Positions 45,769 through 55,148 of a stretch of DNA of 64,000 bases are shown piece by piece. A model generated the notes under the pieces. It did no database searches. It saw only the letters and a list, made by a program, of their open reading frames with translations, and had not been told where the DNA came from. The stretch is from positions 16,436,187-16,500,186 of the forward strand of contig OZ020525.1 in NCBI GenBank assembly GCA_963971425.1, read 5' to 3'. How positions within the stretch are numbered: the first letter of the stretch is position 1; every line of letters starts with the position of its first letter. Source of the stretch: Bryoerythrophyllum caledonicum. Taxonomy: Eukaryota > Streptophyta > Bryopsida > Pottiales > Pottiaceae. Position numbers and translations under genes: made by a program.

Positions 45769-47481
45769 TTAATGTGCTAAACAATTTGGACACGACCATT
45801 GACCCACTGGTACCTCTAGAAGAGGTGGGGTTAGACATTCTAGATGCCACCCCGTAGAACAAAGGTCACAAATGACCATTGTGGCTGTCTGTTTGGCACT
45901 ACCACACAATTGACATCGCAATCCAGCGGAGATGTGAGAAATACCAGAGTTTACCGTGCCATCAATGTGTGGTAAATGGCAAGGAGCGCAATTGCGCGTG
46001 TGATCCTTCCATATCTTACCATCACGACCCTCCAACAGTAACACTCCTGAGTGCTTCACCTCACGAACTCGCAAGATCACCCGTCCCGCTGTCACATCCA
46101 AGGTGGTGGGCGTTGCTTGCTGCAAATACACATAGTCTCCAGGAGTAAACCGTCGCACTTGCGGTCGGTAGCCTCCTCCCCGAATTGTAGCATAACGCAA
46201 CGTATCCCGATGTTGAGCAATGGAAAGATTCTCCAATGCCATAGGCATCACCCGTTTGAACAAATCCGCACGTTGCTCACAAACTTGAGCCCACATATCT
46301 GGATTGTCCATGTTAGCCAACACGGTGTCAGCATCTGCCTGAATGGCCTTCGGTAACACCGGTTGCCTTCCAAACAACAAAAAGTAAAGAGAAAAGGACG
46401 CCAAAGATGCTTGCTTACTAAACCGGTAGCCCATGGCTATCCACGGTAATTGCAAGTCCCAATCTTGATGATGTCCCTTCTTCAAACTATACTTCCGAAG
46501 CCCCCTCTTGACGGTTTGCACCATGCGCTCTGCCAAGCCATCCGCTTCAGGGTGATCCCTTGAAGTAGTGCGGTGATCTATCATCGCTTGCTCACACAAC
46601 GTTTGAAACTCACCCAAGAATTCCCTTCCTTGGTCTGTGAGAACTTCCGCTGGAGCTCCAAAGCGGCTCAATACACGATCAAGGAAAGAGTAAGCGGCCC
46701 CCTCACTAAACTTGTCAGGCAACGCTACCAACTCTATCCATTTCGAGAAGTGCTCGATCATCACCAACACATACTTATTGTGTCGAGGTGTCATTGGTAA
46801 TGGACCAGCAAAATCTAAGCTCCACCTATATCCCAAGCCCATAATTGGCAATGGTTGCAATTGTGGCATCGGAGCGTTAAAAGACGCTCGTACCCGATCA
46901 CAAACCATACACCGGGCTACCAAGACTTGAACTTGAGTTTGCATTCCTCGCCACCAATAGTGAAGCTGGAGCAAGCTATAAGTCCTCCGCACTCCAAAGT
47001 GCCCAAGGTCTTCATGCGTGTCCTTGATGAGCTTCACTCTCTCCAATGGAGTTGGCACAACCTTTCGCGTGCCATCCGCCCACACCCTCACAAGGTGAAT
47101 CCTCTCCCACACGAACCGTTTGGCTCGTTGTGAGACCCGATCTCTCTCCTTAGCGGACCACGCAAGCACCACTTCTCCATTCTTTAGAAAATGCATCACG
47201 TTCGTGTCTTCAAAGATGTCTTTGGCGCCCCCAGATTCTTCACCGACATCCTCATCTACCGTGGCCACAGTAGAAGCTCCGGTGTCATCTTCACGCATCG
47301 CCAATACACTTAGAAAGGCCGAACAATGCCAACCTGGCAACGGATCGGCCTCATCTTCCCCGTGCCACCTAGCGCCCATAGCATCCGCTTGGTTTGGAAT
47401 TGGATTGCGGCTAAGGCCGTCGGCATCCATATTCACCAATCCCGCTCTGTGCACCATCGGTTTCCAAGTATCCTTGGTCAC
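45769..47481 (-). CDS. integrase reading frame with C-terminal PHD finger
   Basis: A 570-residue frame. It begins with the tail of RNase H (VNMDADGLSRNP). It then has the integrase HHCC finger (HEDLGH ... CMVC), the DDE core (Asp in SLDFAGPL, Asp in LTDQGREF, Glu in DGLAERMVQ) and a C-terminal SH3-like region (FTPGDYVYLQQ). The last 51 residues (520-570, about 45772-45924) form a complete Cys4-His-Cys3 PHD finger: CQLC, CDLC, HLEC, CPNC, with WHLECLTPPL typical of the fold. PHD fingers read histone H3 tails. Many gypsy elements carry a chromodomain at this place; a PHD is an alternative chromatin reader. It is part of the fossil element. Confidence 0.85.
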   Translation of the reverse strand: MTKDTWKPMVHRAGLVNMDADGLSRNPIPNQADAMGARWHGEDEADPLPGWHCSAFLSVLAMREDDTGASTVATVDEDVGEESGGAKDIFEDTNVMHFLKNGEVVLAWSAKERDRVSQRAKRFVWERIHLVRVWADGTRKVVPTPLERVKLIKDTHEDLGHFGVRRTYSLLQLHYWWRGMQTQVQVLVARCMVCDRVRASFNAPMPQLQPLPIMGLGYRWSLDFAGPLPMTPRHNKYVLVMIEHFSKWIELVALPDKFSEGAAYSFLDRVLSRFGAPAEVLTDQGREFLGEFQTLCEQAMIDHRTTSRDHPEADGLAERMVQTVKRGLRKYSLKKGHHQDWDLQLPWIAMGYRFSKQASLASFSLYFLLFGRQPVLPKAIQADADTVLANMDNPDMWAQVCEQRADLFKRVMPMALENLSIAQHRDTLRYATIRGGGYRPQVRRFTPGDYVYLQQATPTTLDVTAGRVILRVREVKHSGVLLLEGRDGKIWKDHTRNCAPCHLPHIDGTVNSGISHISAGLRCQLCGSAKQTATMVICDLCSTGWHLECLTPPLLEVPVGQWSCPNCLAH

Positions 47482-47526
47482 CGCCTCCTTCGATTCCTTT
47501 GGAGCAGGATTCTCCTTCCTTGGTTG

Positions 47527-50500
47527 CTATTGGATGCCATGCGAAGGAGAATCCTCTCCTTCCACCTCCACCAAGCTTCCAAGTCCTTCCAATTGGCATA
47601 GTTTGCCAATTCTCTCCCTTTGGTGAGCTGTGTGTTCTCCCACGAACACAGCCTCCTCCAAATCCTTCGTTTGGTGGGCCAATTCCCTACTTCGGTTCCA
47701 ATCCTTCACTCCATGAAGAGGATCCTCAGTCTTGGGTGTCGCGAAAAGGTTCGCGGAGCTCCACATATTCCATGGGTGAGGTGCCAAGGCCTTCTCGCCC
47801 CCAACCACTTTGCCTGTCACCTTGACAGAGACAAATGGTTCTCCGGCCGCCCGCAACTCATAAGACCCCATGTAACCAGTAAAACTAGAAGCCAACCGCT
47901 TCTGTTCTGCCACTAGCAACGAAACGATCCACGTCAAGCAATTTAAGTCCATCGCTTGCCCAAGTAAAAATCGCCGTTGTTGCTCCGAGATCCCGGGTGC
48001 ATCGGTAGTGCCCGTGGAAAATCCCATGGCTCTCTCCCGTTCATCCGCATTAGGCTCCACCATCTCTTGAGACAAGGAATCCCACACAAGACCCGGGCCG
48101 TTATCCTTAAAGGCATACGACCGAGCAAAACTAACCAACGTGGGCAATGCCCTACGTGGTTCTCCTTTGCGGTTGACGACCGCCAAAGGTGCTTGGTCGT
48201 CATGATAAACGCGCCGCGGTGCCCTGTGAGGATCCAAAATATCACTCACGTAGACATCCGGCCGTTTAATTCGACCCACAGCGGACTGTAACAACTCTTG
48301 AGGTGCTAAATTCGTCCACCACAATCGCGGGCGATGTGCTCGCGATCCCACCGTAGCTGCATCCAACAATACGGGCATACCCAGAGTCTGGTGTATGCGG
48401 TGCATGCCCTCTAATGTCCTCGACCTCGAGCTACTCATCACTGGTACATTCTCCACAATGTAACCTGGTGGTCGCTTCTGAGAGGTTTGAAGCAAAGACA
48501 ATACCCGAATCATATCATGAAACCGCGAAGATCGAGTGTCTTTCAACCCGTTTTGATGTCCAGCCATTGACAATCCTTGACATGGCCATCCCGCGATGAC
48601 AAGGTCCACATGGCCAACACGTTGAATATCCTCTGCTGAAAGCAAAGCAATATCACCAAGAAGAGTAGAAAATGAAGTCTTGATGGCACTAGTGGCCAAC
48701 AAGTTTGGAAATTGGGTCCTCAATCGCCGTGAATGCCGCTTAGCCACGTGCCTTGCTGCCTCATCAACATCTACGTAGATGTAGCGTTTGACCTTCATCC
48801 CTGCTTGCAGCACTGCCGCCAAGCCACTTCCAATCCCTCCGAACAACTCCAACAACACAATACCATCCTCTGGTACCTTCCACTGAATGGTGGAAGTGTC
48901 TAGACGTGGGCCCAAGTCTTGGTCCACTCGAGAATCATCTTCCGGTTGTGGGAGTATCGAATGCTGCCAAGCATCTTCAATGACCTGTGCCGCATCCTTC
49001 TGAAGTTGAGTCGTGGTCCTCCACGGTGCTTCTATGCCAGGTTGATACGTCTCTGTATCTCCACCACTTGTGTCACCCACTTGGGCATCCATCTCGTGAA
49101 GTGTAGGAGTATCCATCGAGAAAGTATCACAACCCTTGTGAAACCATGATGGTCCCACATCCATACCTCCTGAGAAGGCAAACACGTCTGCAAGATTGCC
49201 AGTCAGAACTTGAATAAAACGAGCTGGCAGCTGAGCCTTCCGCCCATCTCCTGCTTGCCATCCTGGTCTATAACTTGCGGTTTCCTCCCACAAATCCAAG
49301 GTGAACCCCATGGGGTATAGCACCGCCGAGCCCACCAAGACATCGTATGACTTGGCCTCCGTTACTGTAGCTTTCACCTTCATAAAGCTTGCATCCTCGA
49401 CGTCATCTTCGTTGAGTCGTAAAATCAACTCTTCCTTTGTGATGCCTGTAGCATGCTCCGTACCCCCCATGGAAGTGCTAATTGTCCATGGACACTTCTC
49501 CAAAGTGTCCCCAGTCAAATCCAACCCCTCACGGGCAGATGCTCCCAGCATCAATGGTTGAGCTCCTGAATCCAAAAGCACTCGTCGAGGCACAAATACC
49601 CTCCCTTTGGGCCCAACAAGTTGGAAAATCCCCTGGGAGTTGTCAACCACCACTACACCAGGTGTAATGGATGACCTCTCAATTGCAGGTCTGGCGGCCA
49701 TGGTCTTGACACGCATGGCTGCTGAAAGCAGCCCCTCTACGTTGTCCTCTTGACTCTTATGCACCTCTCCTCCAACCACTTCCGTCTTCAACGCATTGAC
49801 GCCCGTGGAGTCACCCGACTCACATATGTGAGCCGCCATCTTGAAGACCGCTGCTGCATTGAAGCCCTCTTGTGACATCAATTTAGCAGAAAATAGTGAA
49901 GCCTCACAAACCACGTTCGCCGCTTCTCTCACCACCGTATTAGATGGCTCTACAATCCCAATGCTAGGGCGAGTAGTTGGCACCCCCCGACGAGTTGGAG
50001 GCACCATGGAAGATGTTGGCACCATCTCCTCCAACGTGAAAGACTCGGGCAATCGAGCTTGCCGGTTGTCCTTCCCATGTTGAGGATCCAATGTTGGACT
50101 TGCTCCACGTGGAACCTCCTTGGTCACCTGTGTTTGACTCCGCGTAAGGGCATAAGCCTCCCGTGAGCCATCCGTGATAGCAAGTGCCATGCCACTTAGC
50201 ATATAGTCCCCGAATTCGTCGTCTTCGGGCCTAAATCCGCCCCCAGCATGAAAACTAGGAGTGACTTGAGGCTTTTCACTCACTGAAGCAGCATTCGCGC
50301 TCATGGCCGCCATCTTGGCCTCCAACTCCGCGAATTTGGCCTTCCAACCTTTCTTGTCTCCTCCCGAAGACTTGGACTCCTTCTCCTTGTTGCCTGCCTT
50401 GGCTCCCTTGCCTCCAGAAGGCTTCAATTCGGGGTGAAGCTTCCAACACTTAGCCTCGGAATGCCCCTTGGCACCACAACCAGAGCAATAGCCACCAATT

Positions 50501-51525
50501 TGAGGGTTAGAGGACTTGCTTTCCTTGCAATCCTTCCTCAAATGCCCTGGTTTGCCACAACTAAAGCATAATGCTTCAGTGTCGGTGGCATAGGAGGGAA
50601 CCGAAGCCTTGGCCACCTTGACCTTTTCAGGAATCTTCTCTTCACGTTTGAGAAATCCCATGGCCGCTTTCTCCTCCAATAAATTGATCTCAATTCTCTC
50701 AGAAGTCTCGAATACAAATCTCAAAGTCGGTGGCTCACCCAATCGCAATGCCTCATTGCGAACTAAGGTCTTCAACTCCTTCTCTAGGATGCTATACCAG
50801 TGCTGCACCGCTTGCTGCTCCGTGACTCCGTGAGTAGCAGAAATCAGTCTCCGCAATCTCGCATGAGCTTCTCGCAAGGATTCATCTCCTCCTCGCGCAA
50901 AAGACCTCAATGCCTTCATCTTATCCGCCCGTTGACCTTGATAGTCTCGACGGATCTGTGTGAAGAATATGGCCGTAGGGTTAAACGGAGGTGGAATAGC
51001 CACCGTTTCCATCGGTTGGCTCAAGTCCTCGTTACTACTCGTGCCCTCCTCCTGCTTCCTCTTTCCCACACGTGATGGCACACTCGGCGCTCCGCCGAAT
51101 ACATCCGCGTAATTCGGTGCATAGAAATCCCTCCATGCCAATATCTCTGTGAGGTGAGCCGCCTCGAATTCTCCATAATCCGCTAACAGAGCTCCCTCTA
51201 GACATCCAAATAACGCCCTCCACACCATGTAAGGGTTGAAGTTGGGGTTGCGAGACTTCTGGAATTCACACCACATGGTGAACTCCCTCTTGAAGTCATC
51301 CGCTTCGATAGTGCCCGTGGCACCCGAAAACCGTCGCACCCTCCGTTCTCCTCCTCCTCCATATGGTGAAGCCATCTCCTCCCAATCAAAAATTGATTGC
51401 AAAGGTTTTCTTGGTGGGGAACTTGCACTACGTACCAAAGATTCCACCACAAACTCACGTTCTTCTACTATCGGTTGAACCGTACCCTCCTCTTCCTTCG
51501 ATTGAGTGGTAACTTCCTCCACCAC
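47527..51525 (-). CDS. gag-protease-DNA cytosine methyltransferase reading frame of the retroelement
   Basis: One open frame of 1332 residues. Residues 60-300 look like a Ty3/gypsy gag capsid region. Zinc knuckles CFSCGKPGHLRKDC (320-333) and CSGCGAKGHSEAKC (347-360) follow. A retropepsin-like protease shows LLDSGAQPLMLG near 650-661. Residues 889-1205 form a C5 DNA methyltransferase in the unpermuted order: motif I LLELFGGIGSG (891-901), motif IV GWPCQGLS with the catalytic Cys (989-996), motif VI ENV (1025-1027), motif VIII RAHRPRLWW (1062-1070) and a motif X-like LLGQAMDLNCLTW (1187-1199). No RFTS, BAH or chromodomain is seen, so it is not a host MET1 or CMT fragment, and the order excludes the permuted DRM type. 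In the family this would methylate DNA at C5 of cytosine. It is part of the fossil element. Confidence 0.85.
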   Translation of the reverse strand: MVEEVTTQSKEEEGTVQPIVEEREFVVESLVRSASSPPRKPLQSIFDWEEMASPYGGGGERRVRRFSGATGTIEADDFKREFTMWCEFQKSRNPNFNPYMVWRALFGCLEGALLADYGEFEAAHLTEILAWRDFYAPNYADVFGGAPSVPSRVGKRKQEEGTSSNEDLSQPMETVAIPPPFNPTAIFFTQIRRDYQGQRADKMKALRSFARGGDESLREAHARLRRLISATHGVTEQQAVQHWYSILEKELKTLVRNEALRLGEPPTLRFVFETSERIEINLLEEKAAMGFLKREEKIPEKVKVAKASVPSYATDTEALCFSCGKPGHLRKDCKESKSSNPQIGGYCSGCGAKGHSEAKCWKLHPELKPSGGKGAKAGNKEKESKSSGGDKKGWKAKFAELEAKMAAMSANAASVSEKPQVTPSFHAGGGFRPEDDEFGDYMLSGMALAITDGSREAYALTRSQTQVTKEVPRGASPTLDPQHGKDNRQARLPESFTLEEMVPTSSMVPPTRRGVPTTRPSIGIVEPSNTVVREAANVVCEASLFSAKLMSQEGFNAAAVFKMAAHICESGDSTGVNALKTEVVGGEVHKSQEDNVEGLLSAAMRVKTMAARPAIERSSITPGVVVVDNSQGIFQLVGPKGRVFVPRRVLLDSGAQPLMLGASAREGLDLTGDTLEKCPWTISTSMGGTEHATGITKEELILRLNEDDVEDASFMKVKATVTEAKSYDVLVGSAVLYPMGFTLDLWEETASYRPGWQAGDGRKAQLPARFIQVLTGNLADVFAFSGGMDVGPSWFHKGCDTFSMDTPTLHEMDAQVGDTSGGDTETYQPGIEAPWRTTTQLQKDAAQVIEDAWQHSILPQPEDDSRVDQDLGPRLDTSTIQWKVPEDGIVLLELFGGIGSGLAAVLQAGMKVKRYIYVDVDEAARHVAKRHSRRLRTQFPNLLATSAIKTSFSTLLGDIALLSAEDIQRVGHVDLVIAGWPCQGLSMAGHQNGLKDTRSSRFHDMIRVLSLLQTSQKRPPGYIVENVPVMSSSRSRTLEGMHRIHQTLGMPVLLDAATVGSRAHRPRLWWTNLAPQELLQSAVGRIKRPDVYVSDILDPHRAPRRVYHDDQAPLAVVNRKGEPRRALPTLVSFARSYAFKDNGPGLVWDSLSQEMVEPNADERERAMGFSTGTTDAPGISEQQRRFLLGQAMDLNCLTWIVSLLVAEQKRLASSFTGYMGSYELRAAGEPFVSVKVTGKVVGGEKALAPHPWNMWSSANLFATPKTEDPLHGVKDWNRSRELAHQTKDLEEAVFVGEHTAHQRERIGKLCQLEGLGSLVEVEGEDSPSHGIQ

Positions 51526-52261
51526 TCGTTCACGAACGCCTACCGCAAATGGGGTGTTTCTCCGAGTGAAACCGAGCCCCTTCCACGTCTCCAGATTGAG
51601 AATTGATTAGCTCAATCAAAGAAGCGCCATGCTTCATGGGTGCCCTTCTTCTCCGGAGCGTAGATGGTGGGTGGTACTTCCCAATCGAGTAGCTCCAAGG
51701 TGAGTGTGTCCCACACACTGCTGGCCCGCTCTCGCCACGTACCCACTGCCACGTAGTATGAAATACGAAGCCTTCACTCTCAAACTCGGTAAAGATGAGG
51801 GAAAACGTGGGCAATTGGTTCCCTCGGCGGAAATCCACCACCTCCACGGTGTATCTTGACCCAACGTTCTTTAGGACAACGGCCTTCTGTCCAACCACAA
51901 GATCCACGGCTTCAACTTGGCCTCGTGCACGACAAAGAGGAGCTCGAACACCCTCCTTGGCCCGAAGCGCTCGTACTTTGCGCACCCCACCAAGTGAAGT
52001 CCAATACTTCACGGACTCTTCGCTTAGCACCTTCGTGCCTGGCTTTTGCAAGTCTTGAGTCCCGGTTCGAGACTTGGCTATGGGAGATAACTCAAAATCC
52101 CTACCACTAGAGCTTGCCTGGGAAGATGAAGATTTAAATTGCAAATCTTGGAGGCAAGTAATCAATTGACTAAGGGTCTCGGTGCTAATCTCTACCGTGG
52201 ATGCACTAGACTCTTTTGATTCCTTCTTCTTTCCTCCACTATCCATGTCCCATATGCTCAA

Positions 52262-54781
52262 TGCAACCCACTCTTTTTACGTGGTTGTATTAAGTGGGCT
52301 CACAATGGATGTTAGGGGAATGCTAGATTAGGGGAATGCTAGAATTTCACTTCTTGTTCACTATCATATGCCACACTTAGCTCACGTGATGCAACACATC
52401 AACAGTGTGCACAACAATTTGATGAGAACAATCCAAAGTCTAGCCATACATGATCCCCATAATCCAAATTCCTAGACGAAGTACAAGAGGAAAGCGACAA
52501 TGTCACTCACCATCCCATACCTCTACTAGTCACTCCCCAAAGGTGGCAAAGTACAAGAAAAAGGTGACTATGGCACCCAATATCCCACAACTCTTCCAAT
52601 CACTCTCACAAGCAAATTGGCAAGGGTAAGAAGTGGGCAACAATGGTACCCACTATCCCACACCTTCACCTCTTACAAGAATGACGAAGAGCAAGAAGAA
52701 GGTGACTATGGCACCCGCTCTCCCGCACTTTCACCACTTACTAACAAGATGCAACATACAAATTTGTCACTCCCCCAAGCAATCGACTACCCCCTCCCAA
52801 CGTAGGTCCGGATACGTTACCTTGTTGAATCGTCTTGGGCCACCGAATAGCTACCACTAGCTGTTCTTAAAGGAAACCCTAAGTCTAATCAAGCCTTATA
52901 ATGCCACATAAAAGTAGCTGGCTTTTCTCTAAAACCACAAAGTTCTAGGATAATACCATAAAATTCTAAGTGATCAAAATCACTAGAAACGGGTAACTCT
53001 TGCACTAAAATGTGCACGAAGCTAATATGTGCTCAAGCATGTATCATTCCCACATGGAGACAATTGCACTATGCAATTCTATCAAACTTTTGGCAGCGCT
53101 TCCGCGTCACCAAGAGCACCAAAATTTCACACCACTACAAGTGAATTCAATAAAGATTTAAGAAACCACAAGTGCCAACCACTCACCCGGTTACGGTGTG
53201 GATGTGGTAAACCCAAACGAGCACCTCACGCGCTAGATGGTGTTCTCCAACCGCCGGCGCTCCACTGCAAGCACTGGCTGCGACATTTCGGCACTTTGCC
53301 ACTGCTCACCACGGTATATCTAAACCAGAATCTATGACAGATTCCCTGACCACACGGTCTGCCTGTCCGGTGTACTTCCACAAGGAAATGACGTCCTGGA
53401 CGTCGCTGCTCACTTCTGGAAGTACTTTAATTGTTGCACCTCCAACTGCTGGCCAACCGGACTACGTGTACGTTCCCATAGGTATTATGATGTCCCGGAG
53501 TGCAATTCTTCTTCACGACCTCGAGCAGCGTGGAGAAGATGCCGAAGATGTTCACACGGTTGCGAATGATCACAACATCCTTCGTCTTGGAGGCAGTCTC
53601 GATATGCACGTTGATGCTCTTCTTCTAATACAGTCTCCCGATTCTTGCAGCCTCTAGGCTGTGACTTCTTCGTTCACGTCTCTGGCTCCTCCCAAAAGTG
53701 TCTTCACGAAGATTCCCGATTCGGTAATCCTGAAGAAGGGAGGCTCCGTCCTAAGCTCCGTAAAGTGTGGTCGTTGAGTCGGGCTCACGAAGACCGTTCA
53801 CATCACGGCCGCCTTGACGGAATCACCGCCACCTCAACCGCAACAGAGCTTCTCACGTGCACCACGACCGACATCTCTCCTACGAGTTCGTCCTCGTGGA
53901 GTCACCTCACCCAGTTATTGCAGGTGTCGCAGTGCAACATGCTCGCATCCGCCTTGTGAGGGATCTCCTTTCCTTCAACCTCCCAGTCTCGCAGTCCGAG
54001 GTTCGTGGGTCGACCCGGCCCAGGCGGTGGAGCACAAACCCTACGCCAGGACTCCAACCTCTTCCTTTCGGCTTGCAGGGAGCGCTCTCTAAACAGGTGT
54101 GTGCTGCTCCACAGCGACGTGATTCGGAGTGCGCGCTCTAGCGAATACGCTGCAGCATTCGGCAGAGTAAAATCTGCACTTTCGACGCAGATGCTAAACC
54201 CTGAAAGTAAAGGGGTTCACGATCTTCTCATACCGCCAGATCTACAATACTCTCGCAGCCTCGTCTTTAACGTTTCCGCTCCGGGGTGTGTGTGCAGTGC
54301 ACTCCGCGTTGACTCCAGCATCTGCACTCGTCCAGATGCCGTCTGTAAATCGGCTAGTCTTGCGATGTCAAGTGCACCGTCGGAAGGAGCGATTACTGAT
54401 CACACCCGGCGGTACTCACAACCGCATTAACTCCCTCCGACGCGCACATCAAGTGCACCTATCAATGAGGGTGGGGAAGAGATGTCTTCAGACGCCGTGA
54501 CCCCGCGCCCTCCCAGCCAACCTCTGGAACTTGCCGCTCCTCTGGAAAGCAGCCTCCTCGTCTGCAAACGATGGTTCGATGAACTTCCTCGAGCACACGA
54601 CTTCCCAGTAGCAGCACACCACTGCTTCCTGAAAGAAACTGAAACTCCGCCACTAGTGCCTGTTCTCTGGTTCCAGAATCTAGAAAACTATATTGTGACT
54701 ACAAGAGTTTCGAACAACACCCATTCAGATGTACTATAATGCCGTGGTTACACCCATCTCCACAACATGATCTTTCTCAAG
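52262..54781 (-). other. leader of the methyltransferase element, origin unclear
   Basis: About 2.5 kb upstream of gag. It holds a duplicated TTAGGGGAATGCTAGA (52312-52345), a tandem repeat (52478-52750) and a GC-richer part (53330-54700) with no recognised domain. I could not pick out an LTR border or primer site with confidence. Confidence 0.4.
52478..52750. repeat. degenerate tandem repeat, unit about 70 bp
   Basis: Four imperfect copies, each with a part like AAGAAGGTGACTATGGCACC followed by a TATCCCACACC(T)TTC-type segment and a run ACT(T/C)AC. Confidence 0.6.
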
Positions 54782-55148
54782 TAACAAATAAGTGATAAAC
54801 ACTCACAAATCACAATAAGTCAAGTCCATGCCACTCTTCAAGAGTGAAAACATGATATGGATGAGGCTAACGATGTGCAACACGCACACACCTTCACCTC
54901 ATCACGTGGGAGACTCAACTTGAGAAAGATGAGTCTCCCTCAACCACACGTGGAGGTCACCCGGGTTCCAAGTCCCGAGATGAGGTGTCGAAAGACACCA
55001 CCGTTGCCCTAGCCGCCACGCGGCACTAAACCTAACCCTAATCTCCCGTTAGCACTAAGTCTTGGGCTCTCCGGTAACTCCACAACTCTCTAGATGGTTT
55101 CTACCCGAATACCATCTACACAAACACCTCCATGCGCCGATCCTCACA
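54782..55148. repeat. last part of the second, split LTR
   Basis: A direct repeat of 44941-45306 with about three differences, ending directly at the copia junction. Confidence 0.75.

Larger units (their letters stand above)
45540..54781 (-). mobile_element. gypsy-like gag-pol segment carrying a DNA methyltransferase and a PHD finger
   Basis: Parts seen on the minus strand, in order: a leader region (about 54.8-52.3 kb), gag with two CCHC zinc knuckles, aspartic protease, a C5 cytosine methyltransferase, the end of RNase H, integrase with HHCC finger and DDE core, and a PHD finger. Integrase placed after RNase H is the Ty3/gypsy order. I could not find its own LTR pair inside this segment. 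It looks broken, with a small number of breaks, and counts as a fossil. Because it sits in LTRs about 99% identical to each other, its arrival here must be recent. Confidence 0.75.
44711..55148. mobile_element. LTR element nested in the copia RNase H region
   Basis: The insertion starts TGTCGTGCAC at 44711 and ends CCTCACA at 55148, with a CGAT duplication in the copia sequence on both sides (44707-44710 and 55149-55152). At the left is a complete 596-bp LTR-like unit (44711-45306). Two bases later a second copy starts, present only as its first 231 bp (45309-45539). The remaining 367 bp of that unit appear at 54782-55148. The two parts meet at the same base of the LTR, so 45540-54781 looks like an insertion within the second LTR. 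All copies are about 99% identical, so the whole arrangement is recent. It is a fossil with a complex history. Confidence 0.7.

Noticed and set aside
47911-48861. Host DNA methyltransferase gene (MET1, CMT, DRM or DNMT3)
   Set aside because: It lies in one frame with gag zinc knuckles and protease, has no host accessory domains, and its motif order is not DRM-like.
45540-54781. Helitron capture as an explanation for the inserted segment
   Set aside because: The ends lack the TC start and CTRR end, and the insertion point is not between A and T.
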